A stretch of DNA of 41,252 bases from Rubrivivax benzoatilyticus JA2 = ATCC BAA-35 (GTDB lineage: Bacteria; Pseudomonadota; Gammaproteobacteria; Burkholderiales; Burkholderiaceae_C). The notes beneath the pieces are model-generated. The model was not told the origin of the DNA. It saw only the letters and a list, made by a program, of their open reading frames with translations, and did not search any database. Location of the stretch: the NCBI RefSeq assembly GCF_000190375.1, contig NZ_AEWG01000084.1, forward strand, positions 1-41,252. The letters run 5' to 3'. The position numbers and the translations under genes are program-made. Positions 15,706 to 24,689 of the stretch are shown here, piece by piece (the first letter of the stretch is position 1; each line of letters begins with the position of its first letter).

Positions 15706-16509
15706 TCAATCCGGTTTGACGAAGCGCGCCACGGCGGCGATCAGCTCGCGCGGCCGCTCGCGGTGCGGCACGTGGCCGCAGTCCTCCAGTTCCAGCAGCA
15801 CCGTGCCCGGCACCTGCCGCGCCACGCTGCGGATCTGCTCCAGCGTGCCGTAGTCGTCGCGTTCGCCCTGCACCGCGAGCAGCGGGCAGCGGATCGCCGC
15901 GACCTCGTCGACGATGGACCAGCCGTGGAAACGTTCGTCCAGCCAGACGCCGTTCCAGCCCCAGAAGGCCGAGTCGGGGTCGTCGTGCCAGCGTGCCAGC
16001 CGGGCGCGCAGGTCGCCTTCGACGTAGGCCCGGCGGGCGGCGCGCAGGCCGGCGAGCGTGAGGTCTTCGACCCACAGGTGCGGCGCGACGATCACCGCAC
16101 CGGCGGCGACGCCGGGGAAGGCCGCGGCGTGCAGCAGCGCGATCGTCGCGCCGTCGCTGTGGCCGAAGAGCCAGAGCGGCTCGCGCGCCGGGTCGAGGCC
16201 ACGTTCGGCGAGCAGCGCCGGCAGCAGGTCCTGCGCCTGGCGGTGCAGATAACTCGCGTCCCAGTGTTCGTCGGCCGCGCGCGGCGTCGAGCGGCCGTAG
16301 CCGGGGCGCGAATAGACCAGCCCGCGCCAGCCGAGCGCGGCGCAGAGCCGGTCGGGGAAGTCGCGCCAGGCCGCCGCCGAACCCAGGCCCTCGTGCAGGA
16401 AGACCATGCACGGCGTGCCCGGCGGCGCGTCGCGGCCGATCTCGCGCCACTCGATGCGCACGCGGCGGCCGTCGAACGGCAGCTCGCTGAACGAGGTTCC
16501 CTCACGCAT
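15706..16509 (-). CDS. Alpha/beta-fold hydrolase
   Basis: 267-aa alpha/beta hydrolase. The oxyanion region HEGLGS (39-44), nucleophile S118 in GHSDG, acid residue near GERDDYG and histidine in DCGHVPH give a complete catalytic set. There is no signal peptide or membrane segment, so it should be cytoplasmic. The GHSDG elbow and overall layout fit esterases, C-C hydrolases or haloperoxidase-like enzymes; the substrate is not readable. It is convergent with phaC, so a role in polyester or acyl metabolism is only a guess. The start ATG 16509 gives the expected beta-rich N-terminus. Confidence 0.85.
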   Translation of the reverse strand: MREGTSFSELPFDGRRVRIEWREIGRDAPPGTPCMVFLHEGLGSAAAWRDFPDRLCAALGWRGLVYSRPGYGRSTPRAADEHWDASYLHRQAQDLLPALLAERGLDPAREPLWLFGHSDGATIALLHAAAFPGVAAGAVIVAPHLWVEDLTLAGLRAARRAYVEGDLRARLARWHDDPDSAFWGWNGVWLDERFHGWSIVDEVAAIRCPLLAVQGERDDYGTLEQIRSVARQVPGTVLLELEDCGHVPHRERPRELIAAVARFVKPD

Positions 16510-16609
16510 CGCGCGACCTTAACGCCGTGGGCCGGCTTGGACCTTTCGCGTCCGGGGCCTTGGCGCCGGCTTTTGGCATCGACGGCGCACCCGGCCCAGA
16601 ATGACTTCG

Positions 16610-16680
16610 CTGCCTGACGGTTCCGGACGTCGGGTGGTCAGGAAGATCGAGTTACGGGGCCCTCGCGGCCCCGTTTTTTT
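16610..16680 (+). ncRNA. Candidate small RNA with intrinsic terminator
   Basis: A plus-strand terminator (16654-16680) stands where no plus-strand gene ends. Upstream is a possible promoter, TTGGCA (16574-16579), 18-bp spacer, CAGAAT (16598-16603), predicting a start near 16610. The ~70-nt transcript would fold into a first hairpin (CCTGAC 16613-16618 with GTCAGG 16637-16642, inner CCG/CGG pairing), an open stretch AAGATCGAGTTA, and the terminator stem. Both flanking genes are on the minus strand. No RNA family is recognised, and it is too short for a selenocysteine tRNA. Confidence 0.45.
16654..16680 (+). terminator. Strong intrinsic terminator on the plus strand
   Basis: ACGGGGCC (16654-16661) pairs with GGCCCCGT (16667-16674) around the loop CTCGC and runs into seven T residues (16674-16680). 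On the minus strand the A-run precedes the stem, so it would not act as a proper terminator for selD; it belongs to plus-strand transcription. Confidence 0.85.
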
Positions 16681-16684
16681 GCCC

Positions 16685-17752
16685 TCAGCGAATGCGCAGC
16701 CGCGGCGCCGCGCCGGCGGTCGGCACGACGCGGCCGACCACCGCGGCGTCGCCGAAGCCGTGCTCGCGGAAGATCGCCAGCACCGCGTCCAGCGCCTCGG
16801 GCGCGCAGGCGGCGAGCAGGCCGCCGCTGGTCTGCGGGTCGGTCAGCAGCGCGCGGTCTTCGGCGGCGAAACCCTCGGGCAGTTCGACTTCGGCGCCGTA
16901 GCTGGCCCAGTTGCGGCCCGACGCGCCGGTGACGAAACCCTGGCCGGCGAGCGCACGCACGCCCGGCAGCAGCGGCACCGAGGCCCAGTCGAGCTCGACG
17001 TCGTGGCCCGAGCCGCGTGCCATCTCCAGCGCGTGGCCGGCGAGCGCGAAGCCGGTGACGTCGGTCAGCGCGTGCACCGCGTCCAGCGCCGCGAGGTCGG
17101 GCCCCGGCGTGTTGAGTTTCGTCGTCGTCGCGATCATGCGGTCGTAGCCCTCGGCGCCGAGCGCACCCTTCTTCAGCGCCGCCGACATCACGCCGACACC
17201 CAGCGGCTTGCCCAGCACCAGCAGGTCGCCGGGCTTCGCGCCGGCGTTGCGGCGCACCCGCTGCGGGTGCACCAGGCCCAGCGCCACGAGGCCGTAGATC
17301 GCCTCGACCGAGTCGATCGAATGGCCGCCGGCGATCGGGATGCCGGCGGCCCGGCAGACCGAGGCGCCGCCTTCGAGCACCCGCCCGATGGTCTCGGTGG
17401 ACAGCACCGCGATCGGCATGCCGACCAGCGCCAGCGCCAGGATCGGCTTGCCACCCATCGCGTAGACGTCGGACAGCGCGTTGGTCGCGGCGATGCGGCC
17501 GAAGTCGAAGGGGTCGTCGACGATCGGCATGAAGAAGTCGGTCGTCGCGACCAGCGCCTGCTCGTCGTTGAGCTGGTAGACCGCGGCGTCGTCGCTGGTC
17601 TCGATGCCGACCAGCAACTCGGGCGGCACCGGCATCGCCGACGCGCCGCGCAGGATCTCGGTCAGCACGCCCGGGGCGATCTTGCAGCCGCAGCCGCCGC
17701 CGTGCGACAGCGAGGTCAGACGGGGCTCTGCAGGGGCGGGGGCGGTGGTCAT
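16685..17752 (-). CDS. selD: Selenide, water dikinase (selenophosphate synthase)
   Basis: 355-aa enzyme that makes selenophosphate from selenide and ATP, the selenium donor for selenocysteine and selenouridine. The active-site segment HGGGCGCKI contains C21 (a Cys-type, not Sec-type enzyme) and K24. Also seen are TSDDAAVYQL, TTDFFMPIVDDPFDFG and TDPQTSGGLL of the AIRS-like fold. I chose ATG 17752 because SelD proteins begin shortly before the glycine/cysteine segment; the frame is open much further upstream, but that part is not SelD-like. It is divergent from an ABC importer of the PhnD family with a 118-bp gap. No selA, selB, selU or selC is in the window. Confidence 0.95.
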   Translation of the reverse strand: MTTAPAPAEPRLTSLSHGGGCGCKIAPGVLTEILRGASAMPVPPELLVGIETSDDAAVYQLNDEQALVATTDFFMPIVDDPFDFGRIAATNALSDVYAMGGKPILALALVGMPIAVLSTETIGRVLEGGASVCRAAGIPIAGGHSIDSVEAIYGLVALGLVHPQRVRRNAGAKPGDLLVLGKPLGVGVMSAALKKGALGAEGYDRMIATTTKLNTPGPDLAALDAVHALTDVTGFALAGHALEMARGSGHDVELDWASVPLLPGVRALAGQGFVTGASGRNWASYGAEVELPEGFAAEDRALLTDPQTSGGLLAACAPEALDAVLAIFREHGFGDAAVVGRVVPTAGAAPRLRIR

Positions 17753-17835
17753 CGGCGGCTTTCGCAAAGATGGATCGGCCGCGAGCATAGTCCCGCCCGG
17801 GAAACCGAGCGCCTGCGCGGGCCGGGCCGAACTTC

Positions 17836-17841
17836 CATAAT
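17836..17841 (+). promoter_or_regulatory. Likely -10 element of the ABC importer operon
   Basis: CATAAT (5 of 6 to TATAAT) lies 30 bp before the substrate-binding protein gene, in an otherwise GC-rich gap. No convincing -35 is seen, so an activator or extended contacts may be needed. A similar CAGAATCG stands 10-15 bp before the start of the epimerase gene at 21212. Confidence 0.35.
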
Positions 17842-17870
17842 CGCGCCCCCCATCGACCCAGGGAGAACCG

Positions 17871-18731
17871 ATGTTCCACCGCCTGATGTCGCGCGCGCTG
17901 CGCGCCGCTGTCGTCGCCGCCGCCTTCACCGCCGTCGGCGCCCAGGCGCAGCAGGTGCTGCGCGTCACCGCGATCCCCGACGAGTCGCCGACCGAACTGG
18001 CGCGCAAGGCCGCGCCGCTGGTCAAGTACCTCGAGTCCAAGCTCGCGATGAAGGTCGAGTACACGCCGGTGACCGACTACGCCGCGGCCGTCGAGACCCT
18101 GGTCACGCGCAAGATCGACCTCGCCTGGTTCGGCGGCTTCACCTTCGTGCAGGCCAACATCCGCTCCGGCGGCCAGGTGATCCCGCTGGTGCAGCGCGAG
18201 GAGGACCAGAAGTTCCGCTCGGTCTTCGTCACCGCCGACCCGGCGGTGCGCTCGCTGGCCGACATCAAGGGCCGCGACTTCAGCTTCGGCTCGCAGAGCT
18301 CGACCTCGGGCCACTTGATGCCGCGCAGCTTCCTGATGGCCGCCGGGCTGGAACCCGACCGCGACTTCCGCCGTGTCGCCTACAGCGGCGCGCACGACGC
18401 CACGGTGGCCGCGGTCGCCGCCGGCAAGGTGGCCGCCGGGGCGCTGAACATCTCGGTCTGGGACAAGCTCGTCGCCGAGGGCAAGGTCGACACGCAGCGC
18501 GTGCGCGTCTTCTACACGACGCCCGCGTACTACGACTACAACTGGACCGTGCACGCCCAGATGCCGGCGCCGCTGCGCGAGAAGCTCAAGGCCGCCTTCC
18601 TGGCGCTGTCGCGCGACACCGCCGAAGGCCGCGAGGTGCTGGAACTGCAGCGCGCGACGCGTTTCGTGCCGACCAGCCCGGACAACTACAAGGGCATCGA
18701 AGCCGCGGCACGCGCCGCCGGCCTGATCTGA
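17871..18731 (+). CDS. PhnD-family ABC transporter substrate-binding protein, possibly for a selenium oxyanion
   Basis: 286-aa periplasmic binding protein of the phosphate/phosphite/phosphonate (PhnD-like) family. The Sec signal peptide has RLMSRALR, a hydrophobic core and likely cleavage after AQA (residue 26). Family features include ESPTELARKAAPLVKYLE, the loop DLAWFGGFTFV, and GSQSSTSGHLMPR, where ligand contacts are expected. It opens an importer operon with an ATPase and two permeases. Divergence from selD suggests selenate or selenite uptake; in databases selD-linked PhnD-like proteins are often called putative selenate-binding. There is no C-P lyase or phosphonatase gene nearby to support phosphonate use. 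Ligand specificity is inference from context. Confidence 0.85.
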   Translation: MFHRLMSRALRAAVVAAAFTAVGAQAQQVLRVTAIPDESPTELARKAAPLVKYLESKLAMKVEYTPVTDYAAAVETLVTRKIDLAWFGGFTFVQANIRSGGQVIPLVQREEDQKFRSVFVTADPAVRSLADIKGRDFSFGSQSSTSGHLMPRSFLMAAGLEPDRDFRRVAYSGAHDATVAAVAAGKVAAGALNISVWDKLVAEGKVDTQRVRVFYTTPAYYDYNWTVHAQMPAPLREKLKAAFLALSRDTAEGREVLELQRATRFVPTSPDNYKGIEAAARAAGLI

Positions 18732-18742
18732 GCGCGGCCGCG

Positions 18743-19558
18743 ATGCGCATCGCGCTGGCCGCCGCCGTCGGCCGCCACCCGGCGGCCCGCGCCGACGCGC
18801 CGGCGGCCATCGACGGCCTGACGCTGGACATCGCGCCTGGCGAGGCGGTGGCCGTCATCGGCCCGTCGGGCGCCGGCAAGACGACGCTGCTGCAGCTCAT
18901 CGCCGCGGCGCTGCGGCCCTCGGCCGGGCAGGTCGTGCTCGACGGCACCGACCCGTGGACGCTGCCGCGCGCGGCGCTGCAGCGGCTGCGCGGCCGGCTG
19001 TTCCTGGCGCCGCAGACGCCGCCGCTGCCGCCGCGCCAGCGTGTCGTCACCGCGGTGACGGCCGGCCGGCTGCCGGCGATGGGCTTCTGGCAGAGCCTGG
19101 CGGCGCTGGTGCACGCCCAGGACATCGGCGCGGCCGAAGCCGCGCTGGCGCGTTTCGACCTCGCCGACAAGCTCTTCGAGCGTGTCGACCGCCTGTCCGG
19201 CGGCGAGCGCCAGCGTGTCGGCCTGGCGCGTGCGCTGCTGTCGCCGGCGACGCTGTGGCTGGTCGACGAGCCGCTGTCGGCGCTGGACCCGGCGCGTGCC
19301 GCCCAGGCGCTGGCCGCCTTGCGCGACGAGGCCGCGGCGCGTGGCGTGACGCTGGTCGCGTCGCTGCACCAGGTCGACGCGGCGCTGGCCTCGTTCCCGC
19401 GTGTCATCGGCCTGCGCGACGGCCGCCTGGCCTTCGACCTGCCGGCCGCCGAGGTCACGCCGGCGCGTCTGCAGGCCTTGTACGCGGCGCGCGAAGACTT
19501 CGCTCCGGCGCTGGAAGACCAGCCGGCCGAACGCGCGCTGGTCGCCGGCCGATGCTGA
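18743..19558 (+). CDS. ABC transporter ATP-binding protein, PhnC-like
   Basis: 271-aa ATPase that powers the importer. Walker A is GPSGAGKTT (residues ~41-49), the signature is LSGGERQRVGLARALL, and Walker B with the D-loop is LWLVDEPLSALDP; the switch histidine is in SLHQVD. The start ATG 18743 is 11 bp after the binding-protein stop. Its end overlaps the next permease by 7 bp. Confidence 0.92.
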   Translation: MRIALAAAVGRHPAARADAPAAIDGLTLDIAPGEAVAVIGPSGAGKTTLLQLIAAALRPSAGQVVLDGTDPWTLPRAALQRLRGRLFLAPQTPPLPPRQRVVTAVTAGRLPAMGFWQSLAALVHAQDIGAAEAALARFDLADKLFERVDRLSGGERQRVGLARALLSPATLWLVDEPLSALDPARAAQALAALRDEAAARGVTLVASLHQVDAALASFPRVIGLRDGRLAFDLPAAEVTPARLQALYAAREDFAPALEDQPAERALVAGRC

Positions 19559-20373
19559 ACCCGGCGCGCCGCGACCCGGCCTGGGCCGGCCGGGTCTTCT
19601 GGACCGGCGCCGTGCTGGTGCTGCTGTGGCCGCTGGTCGTGGCCACCGAGTTCCGGCCGCAGCGGCTGTTCGAGCCCGAGACGCTGGCCGTCACCGGGCG
19701 TTTCCTCGCCGCCTTCTTCCCGCCGGCGCTCGCGCCCGAGTTCCTGGCGCTGGTCGCGAAAGCGACCTGGCGCACGGTGGCGATCGCCACCGCCGGCATC
19801 ACGCTGGCGCTGCTGATCGCGGTGCCGGGTGCGCTGCTGACGGCGCGCGTGCTGTCGCTCTCGGCGCTGGCCGGGCCGATGGCGGCCGTGCCGCTGGTCG
19901 TGCGCCAGGCGGTGCGCGCGCTGCTCGTCGTGCTGCGCAGCGTGCCCGAACTCGTCTGGGCGCTGGTCTTCGTGCGTGTCGTCGGCCTGGGGCCGACCTC
20001 GGGCGTGCTGGCGATCGCGCTGACCTACGGCGGCATGCTCGGCAAGGTCTACGCCGAGATCCTGGACAGCGGCGAAGCGGCGCCGGCGCAGGCGCTGCTG
20101 CGCCAGGGCGCGGGCCGGCTGCAGGCCTTCTTCTGGGGGCTGCTGCCGCAGAACGCGCACGAGCTGGCCTCGTACACCGTCTACCGCTGGGAGTGCGCGA
20201 TCCGCTCGTCGGTGGTGCTCGGTTTCGTCGGTGCCGGCGGCCTGGGCCAGGAGCTGGACGGCTCGCTGAAGATGTTCGCCGGCGCCGAGGTGGCGACGGT
20301 GCTGATCGTCTTCGTCGCGCTGGTGGCACTGGCCGACCGCGCCAGCGCGACGATCCGCAAGGTGCTCGGATGA
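19552..20373 (+). CDS. ABC transporter permease, PhnE-like (first copy)
   Basis: 273-aa inner-membrane permease with about six hydrophobic helices. The cytoplasmic EAA-type coupling loop is visible as [19 protein letters not shown], followed by [20 protein letters not shown], typical of PhnE. It overlaps the ATPase gene by 7 bp and the next permease by 4 bp (ATGA), so the complex is probably translated stoichiometrically. Confidence 0.9.
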   Translation: MLNPARRDPAWAGRVFWTGAVLVLLWPLVVATEFRPQRLFEPETLAVTGRFLAAFFPPALAPEFLALVAKATWRTVAIATAGITLALLIAVPGALLTARVLSLSALAGPMAAVPLVVRQAVRALLVVLRSVPELVWALVFVRVVGLGPTSGVLAIALTYGGMLGKVYAEILDSGEAAPAQALLRQGAGRLQAFFWGLLPQNAHELASYTVYRWECAIRSSVVLGFVGAGGLGQELDGSLKMFAGAEVATVLIVFVALVALADRASATIRKVLG

Positions 20374-21137
20374 ACCCGCGCCGCCCTCCGCGCACCGACG
20401 TGCGCACGCGTGTGCTGCTGGCTGCGCTGGCGGTGCTGATCGTCGCCAGCTTCGTTTCGCTGGACCTGCAGTGGCGCGCCTTCTTCTCGTCCGAGGCGCT
20501 GGCCTCGATGGCGCGTTTCGTCGCCGAGTTCTTCCCGCCGGCGCACGACCCGGTGTTCGTCGCCAAGGTCGTGCGCGGTGCCGGCGAGACGCTGGCGATG
20601 TCGCTGCTGGGCACCGCGCTGGCGGCCGTCGGCGGGCTGCTGCTGGCGCTGCCGCGCCGCGGCCGGTGGCTGGCGCGCTGGCTGATGAACGCGCTGCGTG
20701 CGGTGCCCGAACTCGTCTGGGCGGCGCTGCTGCTGGTCGCCGCCGGCCTGGGGCCGATGACCGGCACGCTGGCGCTGGCGCTGCACACCACCGGCGTGCT
20801 CGGCCGGCTGTTCGGCGAGGCCATCGAGAACGCGCCGCCCGGCCCGGCCGAGGCGCTGCGCGCGCAGGGTGTCGAGGGCTGGCGCGTCGCCGCCTGGGCG
20901 ACGCTGCCGCAGGTGCTGCCGCAACTCGTCAGCTACACGCTGTACCGCTGGGAGAACAACATCCGCGCCGCCGCGGTGCTGGGTGTCGTCGGCGCCGGCG
21001 GGCTGGGGCAGATGCTGGCCTTCCACCTCGGCCTGTTCCAGATGGGCCGCACGGCGACGGTGCTGCTGGCGATGATCGTGCTGGTGCTGGCGGTCGACGC
21101 GGCCAGCGTCTTCGTGCGCCGGATGCTGATGCGCTGA
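20370..21137 (+). CDS. ABC transporter permease, PhnE-like (second copy)
   Basis: 255-aa second permease, related to the preceding one (shared [50 protein letters not shown]). Two different PhnE-like subunits suggest a heterodimeric channel. It is the last gene of the importer operon; 74 bp separate it from the unrelated epimerase gene. Confidence 0.9.
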   Translation: MNPRRPPRTDVRTRVLLAALAVLIVASFVSLDLQWRAFFSSEALASMARFVAEFFPPAHDPVFVAKVVRGAGETLAMSLLGTALAAVGGLLLALPRRGRWLARWLMNALRAVPELVWAALLLVAAGLGPMTGTLALALHTTGVLGRLFGEAIENAPPGPAEALRAQGVEGWRVAAWATLPQVLPQLVSYTLYRWENNIRAAAVLGVVGAGGLGQMLAFHLGLFQMGRTATVLLAMIVLVLAVDAASVFVRRMLMR

Positions 21138-21211
21138 GCAGAACGGCACGCCGGCCGCCCGCGAGCACGGGGGCCGGGCCGCGCAGGGCGCGTGCCAGAA
21201 TCGTCGCCGAC

Positions 21212-22219
<1,008 letters not shown>

Positions 22220-23092
22220 TCAGCGCGGCAGCGCCGTGGCCGTCGGCTCCGGCGGAGCGGCCTGCTGCAGCAGCTCGTGCACGTGGCGCACGGGGATCGC
22301 GTAGCTGATGCCCGACGGGTACTGGATCGCGTTCTCGCGCGTGCCGCGCACCAGCACCATGTTGACGACGGCGACGACCTCGCCGGTCTCGGCGTCCAGC
22401 ACCGGGCCGCCGCTGTTGCCGGGGTAGGCGGTGGCGTCGAGCTGGAAGATGTCGAAGCTGCCCTCGCGCAGCTTCTGCAGCGCCCGCGGGTCGAGCTGGC
22501 GCGAGTTCGCCGCCGGCAGCGCGATCGAGGTCACCGCCGAGACGATGCCGCGGTGCGTCACCGGCGAGTAGCCCAGCGCGCCGGCGATCGGGAAGCCCAT
22601 CAGCGCGATCGACATGCCTTCGCGCGCAGCGTCGGCGTCGGCCAGCGGCAGCGGCGGCAGCGACGGGCCCTCGATCTTCAGCAGCACCAGGTCGTGCGAG
22701 CGGTCGGAGCCGGCCAGGCGCGCCGAGCGCGCTTCCGACACCTTGCCGTTGCGCGCCACCAGCACCGACAGCCGCGACAGCTGCTCGACCTCGTTGGCCG
22801 GCGGCAGCACGTGCTGGTTGGTGATGACGTAGCTGCCGTCGAGCACGGCGAAGCCGCTGCCGCGGAACGAGAAGCGCGGGTTGTCCAGCGGGTTGAAGGT
22901 GCCGACGGCGACGACCCCGGGCTTGGCCGCGGCGATGACGTCGGGCAGGCCGGCCCAGGCCGGCAAGGTCAGCGACAGCAGCGAAGCCGCCAGCCAGGCG
23001 CGGCGCCGGGGGCCGGTGCCGTGGCCGGCGCCGGGACGGGCATCGATCGGGGAGGTGGGGGCGGGGATCAGCGTCGGGAACGGGGCGCGCAC
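22220..23092 (-). CDS. Secreted trypsin-like serine protease (S1C/DegP-like) without PDZ domain
   Basis: 290-aa protein with a signal-like N-terminus (PRRRAWLAASLLSLTLPAWA) and a trypsin fold. The catalytic triad is H94 (TNQHVL), D134 (SHDLVLLKI) and S227 (YPGNSGGPV). The chain ends soon after the protease domain, so no PDZ domain is present. It should act in the periplasm or be exported; substrates are unknown. The start is GTG at 23092, giving a long ~28-residue basic region before the hydrophobic core; a later start is possible. The triad is intact, so it is unlikely to be a dead homologue. Confidence 0.82.
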   Translation of the reverse strand: MRAPFPTLIPAPTSPIDARPGAGHGTGPRRRAWLAASLLSLTLPAWAGLPDVIAAAKPGVVAVGTFNPLDNPRFSFRGSGFAVLDGSYVITNQHVLPPANEVEQLSRLSVLVARNGKVSEARSARLAGSDRSHDLVLLKIEGPSLPPLPLADADAAREGMSIALMGFPIAGALGYSPVTHRGIVSAVTSIALPAANSRQLDPRALQKLREGSFDIFQLDATAYPGNSGGPVLDAETGEVVAVVNMVLVRGTRENAIQYPSGISYAIPVRHVHELLQQAAPPEPTATALPR

Positions 23093-23138
23093 GGTAGGGC
23101 CAGCATAGCACCCGCAGGTGGTGCGTCCGGCCCCCCGC

Positions 23139-24458
23139 TCAGGCTGCCCGGCGGCCGTCGGGCTGCGGCCGGGCCGCCGGCTCTGCCGGGTCGGGCGCGA
23201 GGTCGGCGTGCGTCGTGCCGGTCTCCAGCAGGCGCACGCAGCGCATCCAGGCCGGGTCCGGCGCCTCGACGCGGAAGCCGTGGTAGTGGCCGGTGGCCGT
23301 CGGCACGCGCCGCACGACCTCGGTCAGCACCGTGGATTCGACGCCTTCGCCGAGCTGCACCTTGGCCCAGCCGCGTGCGCCCAGCGGCAGGTCGTTCGCG
23401 CCGTGGGCCTGGAAGCCCTGCTGCGACAGCTCCACCACCTCCAGCGCCTGCGGGCGGTCTTCCAGCGTCAGCACCGCCGGGCACTTCAGCGAGTAGCGCG
23501 GGTGGCGGCGCAGCGCGGCGCCACCGGCCTGGTGGCCGTAAGGCAGCGGCGGCAGCACCGCGGCGTACTCGGGGCTGTCGTAGATGCTGTGCAGCAGCCC
23601 CAGCCGGCGAGTGTCGAGCTGGGCGAAGCAGTCGGTGCGCTGGGTGAAGAAGTAGTCCAGCAGCGCCGGCGTCATCACCGGGTCGTTGGTCGTGAAGTAG
23701 CGGCGTTCGGGCAGCTTGGCGTTGGGCAGGCGCGAGGTGATGAAGTAGCGGTACAGGTCCTTGCGCGGCGGGCGGCCGTCGTAGCCTTCCTTCAGCAGCG
23801 TCGGGGCCTCGTGCAGGTCCAGCGTCGCGCCGACCGCCGGCGCGCCGTTGGCGAAGTCGTAGTGGTCGACCTCGGAGGCCTGCAGGCGGCGGAAGAACAG
23901 CAGCGACTCGTAGAGCTCGATCTTCGCCGGGTTGACGGCAATGACCAGGTGCCGGGTGTCGAAGTAGTGCACGCAGTAGTCGTGCATGAACTTCATCAGC
24001 GGGAACAGGATCCTGCCGCCGGTGGAGCGGAACTTCGGGTGCACCGCCAGCGCCGAGATCTCGGCGATGCGCCCCGGCTGGGCGCGCACCGCGGTCAGGT
24101 CGAACACCGACTGCAGCGGGAAGCCGAAAACGCCTTCGCGGATCATCGACAGCGTGCCGACGACCTCGCCGTCCCAGAACGCGGCGATCGTCGTCGTCGT
24201 CGGCAGCGCGTGGTATGGCGTGACGCGCAGGCCCGACGGGTGCGGCTTCATGAAGCCGCTGGCGACGTAGGCGTCGTGCAGCAGCCGGAAGCAGGCCTCG
24301 AGATCCTGGCGGCTGTCGACGATGCGGATCTCCAGCCGGCCGTCCGGGGCCGGCTCGCAGTCGACCATGCGGCGGAAGATCGCGTGCCGGGCGGAGTCGG
24401 GCAGCATCCCCATCGCGGAACGCAGACCGGCGTGGACGTTCTTTCGCAGGGTGCTCAT
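23139..24458 (-). CDS. FeeM-like N-acyltransferase (GNAT fold) fused to a PilZ domain
   Basis: 439-aa protein. Residues ~40-300 resemble the N-acyl amino acid synthase (FeeM) group of GNAT enzymes: DLEACFRLLHDAYVASGF, TIAAFWDGEVVGTLSMI, EISALAVHPKFRSTGG, and NPAKIELYESLLFFRRL. FeeM joins a fatty acyl group from acyl-ACP to an amino acid. Residues ~313-415 look like a PilZ domain: RRHPR for the RxxxR motif and ELSQQG in place of (D/N)xSxxG. That would allow control by cyclic di-GMP, although the first motif residue is Glu rather than Asp/Asn. The start ATG 24458 is 8 bp after a tiny ORF. The function of the fusion is inference. Confidence 0.78.
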   Translation of the reverse strand: MSTLRKNVHAGLRSAMGMLPDSARHAIFRRMVDCEPAPDGRLEIRIVDSRQDLEACFRLLHDAYVASGFMKPHPSGLRVTPYHALPTTTTIAAFWDGEVVGTLSMIREGVFGFPLQSVFDLTAVRAQPGRIAEISALAVHPKFRSTGGRILFPLMKFMHDYCVHYFDTRHLVIAVNPAKIELYESLLFFRRLQASEVDHYDFANGAPAVGATLDLHEAPTLLKEGYDGRPPRKDLYRYFITSRLPNAKLPERRYFTTNDPVMTPALLDYFFTQRTDCFAQLDTRRLGLLHSIYDSPEYAAVLPPLPYGHQAGGAALRRHPRYSLKCPAVLTLEDRPQALEVVELSQQGFQAHGANDLPLGARGWAKVQLGEGVESTVLTEVVRRVPTATGHYHGFRVEAPDPAWMRCVRLLETGTTHADLAPDPAEPAARPQPDGRRAA

Positions 24459-24466
24459 GGCTCAGG

Positions 24467-24562
24467 TTACGGCGTGCGGCGCGGCAGGTTGAGGATCTGC
24501 AACACCTTGTCGCAATTGAGTGCCTGGCGGACCGGTGAGAACCAGTACACGGACGGCTTCAT
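24467..24562 (-). CDS. Possible small ORF just upstream of the FeeM-PilZ gene
   Basis: 31 codons from ATG 24562 to TAA 24467: MKPSVYWFSPVRQALNCD, then a short hydrophobic stretch ending NLPRRTP. The frame is open for about 20 more codons upstream to a TAG, so a GTG or TTG start could give a ~45-aa form. Nearly all third codon positions are G or C, like real genes here. Its stop is 8 bp before the next ATG, suggesting coupling. I do not recognise the protein. It could be a leader peptide, a small protein, or the end of a decayed gene. Confidence 0.4.
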   Translation of the reverse strand: MKPSVYWFSPVRQALNCDKVLQILNLPRRTP

Positions 24563-24689
24563 CCACGGGGTGCCGACCACCGATTCAAGGGCCCGTTGCA
24601 AGGTGTGTCGGCGCCGGGTCGCGGTCTACACTGCGTGCACCGGACCCGCTCCAGAGCTTGTCGCCTGCGCCGAATCCGAGGGAGCCGTG

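Noticed and set aside
16510..16680. Selenocysteine tRNA next to selD
   Set aside because: The structured region is about 70 nt, with no cloverleaf, TCA anticodon arm or long variable arm; the 3' end is an intrinsic terminator.
17871..21137. Phosphonate utilisation locus
   Set aside because: Only transporter genes are present; no C-P lyase, phosphonatase or phosphite dehydrogenase, and the neighbour is selD.
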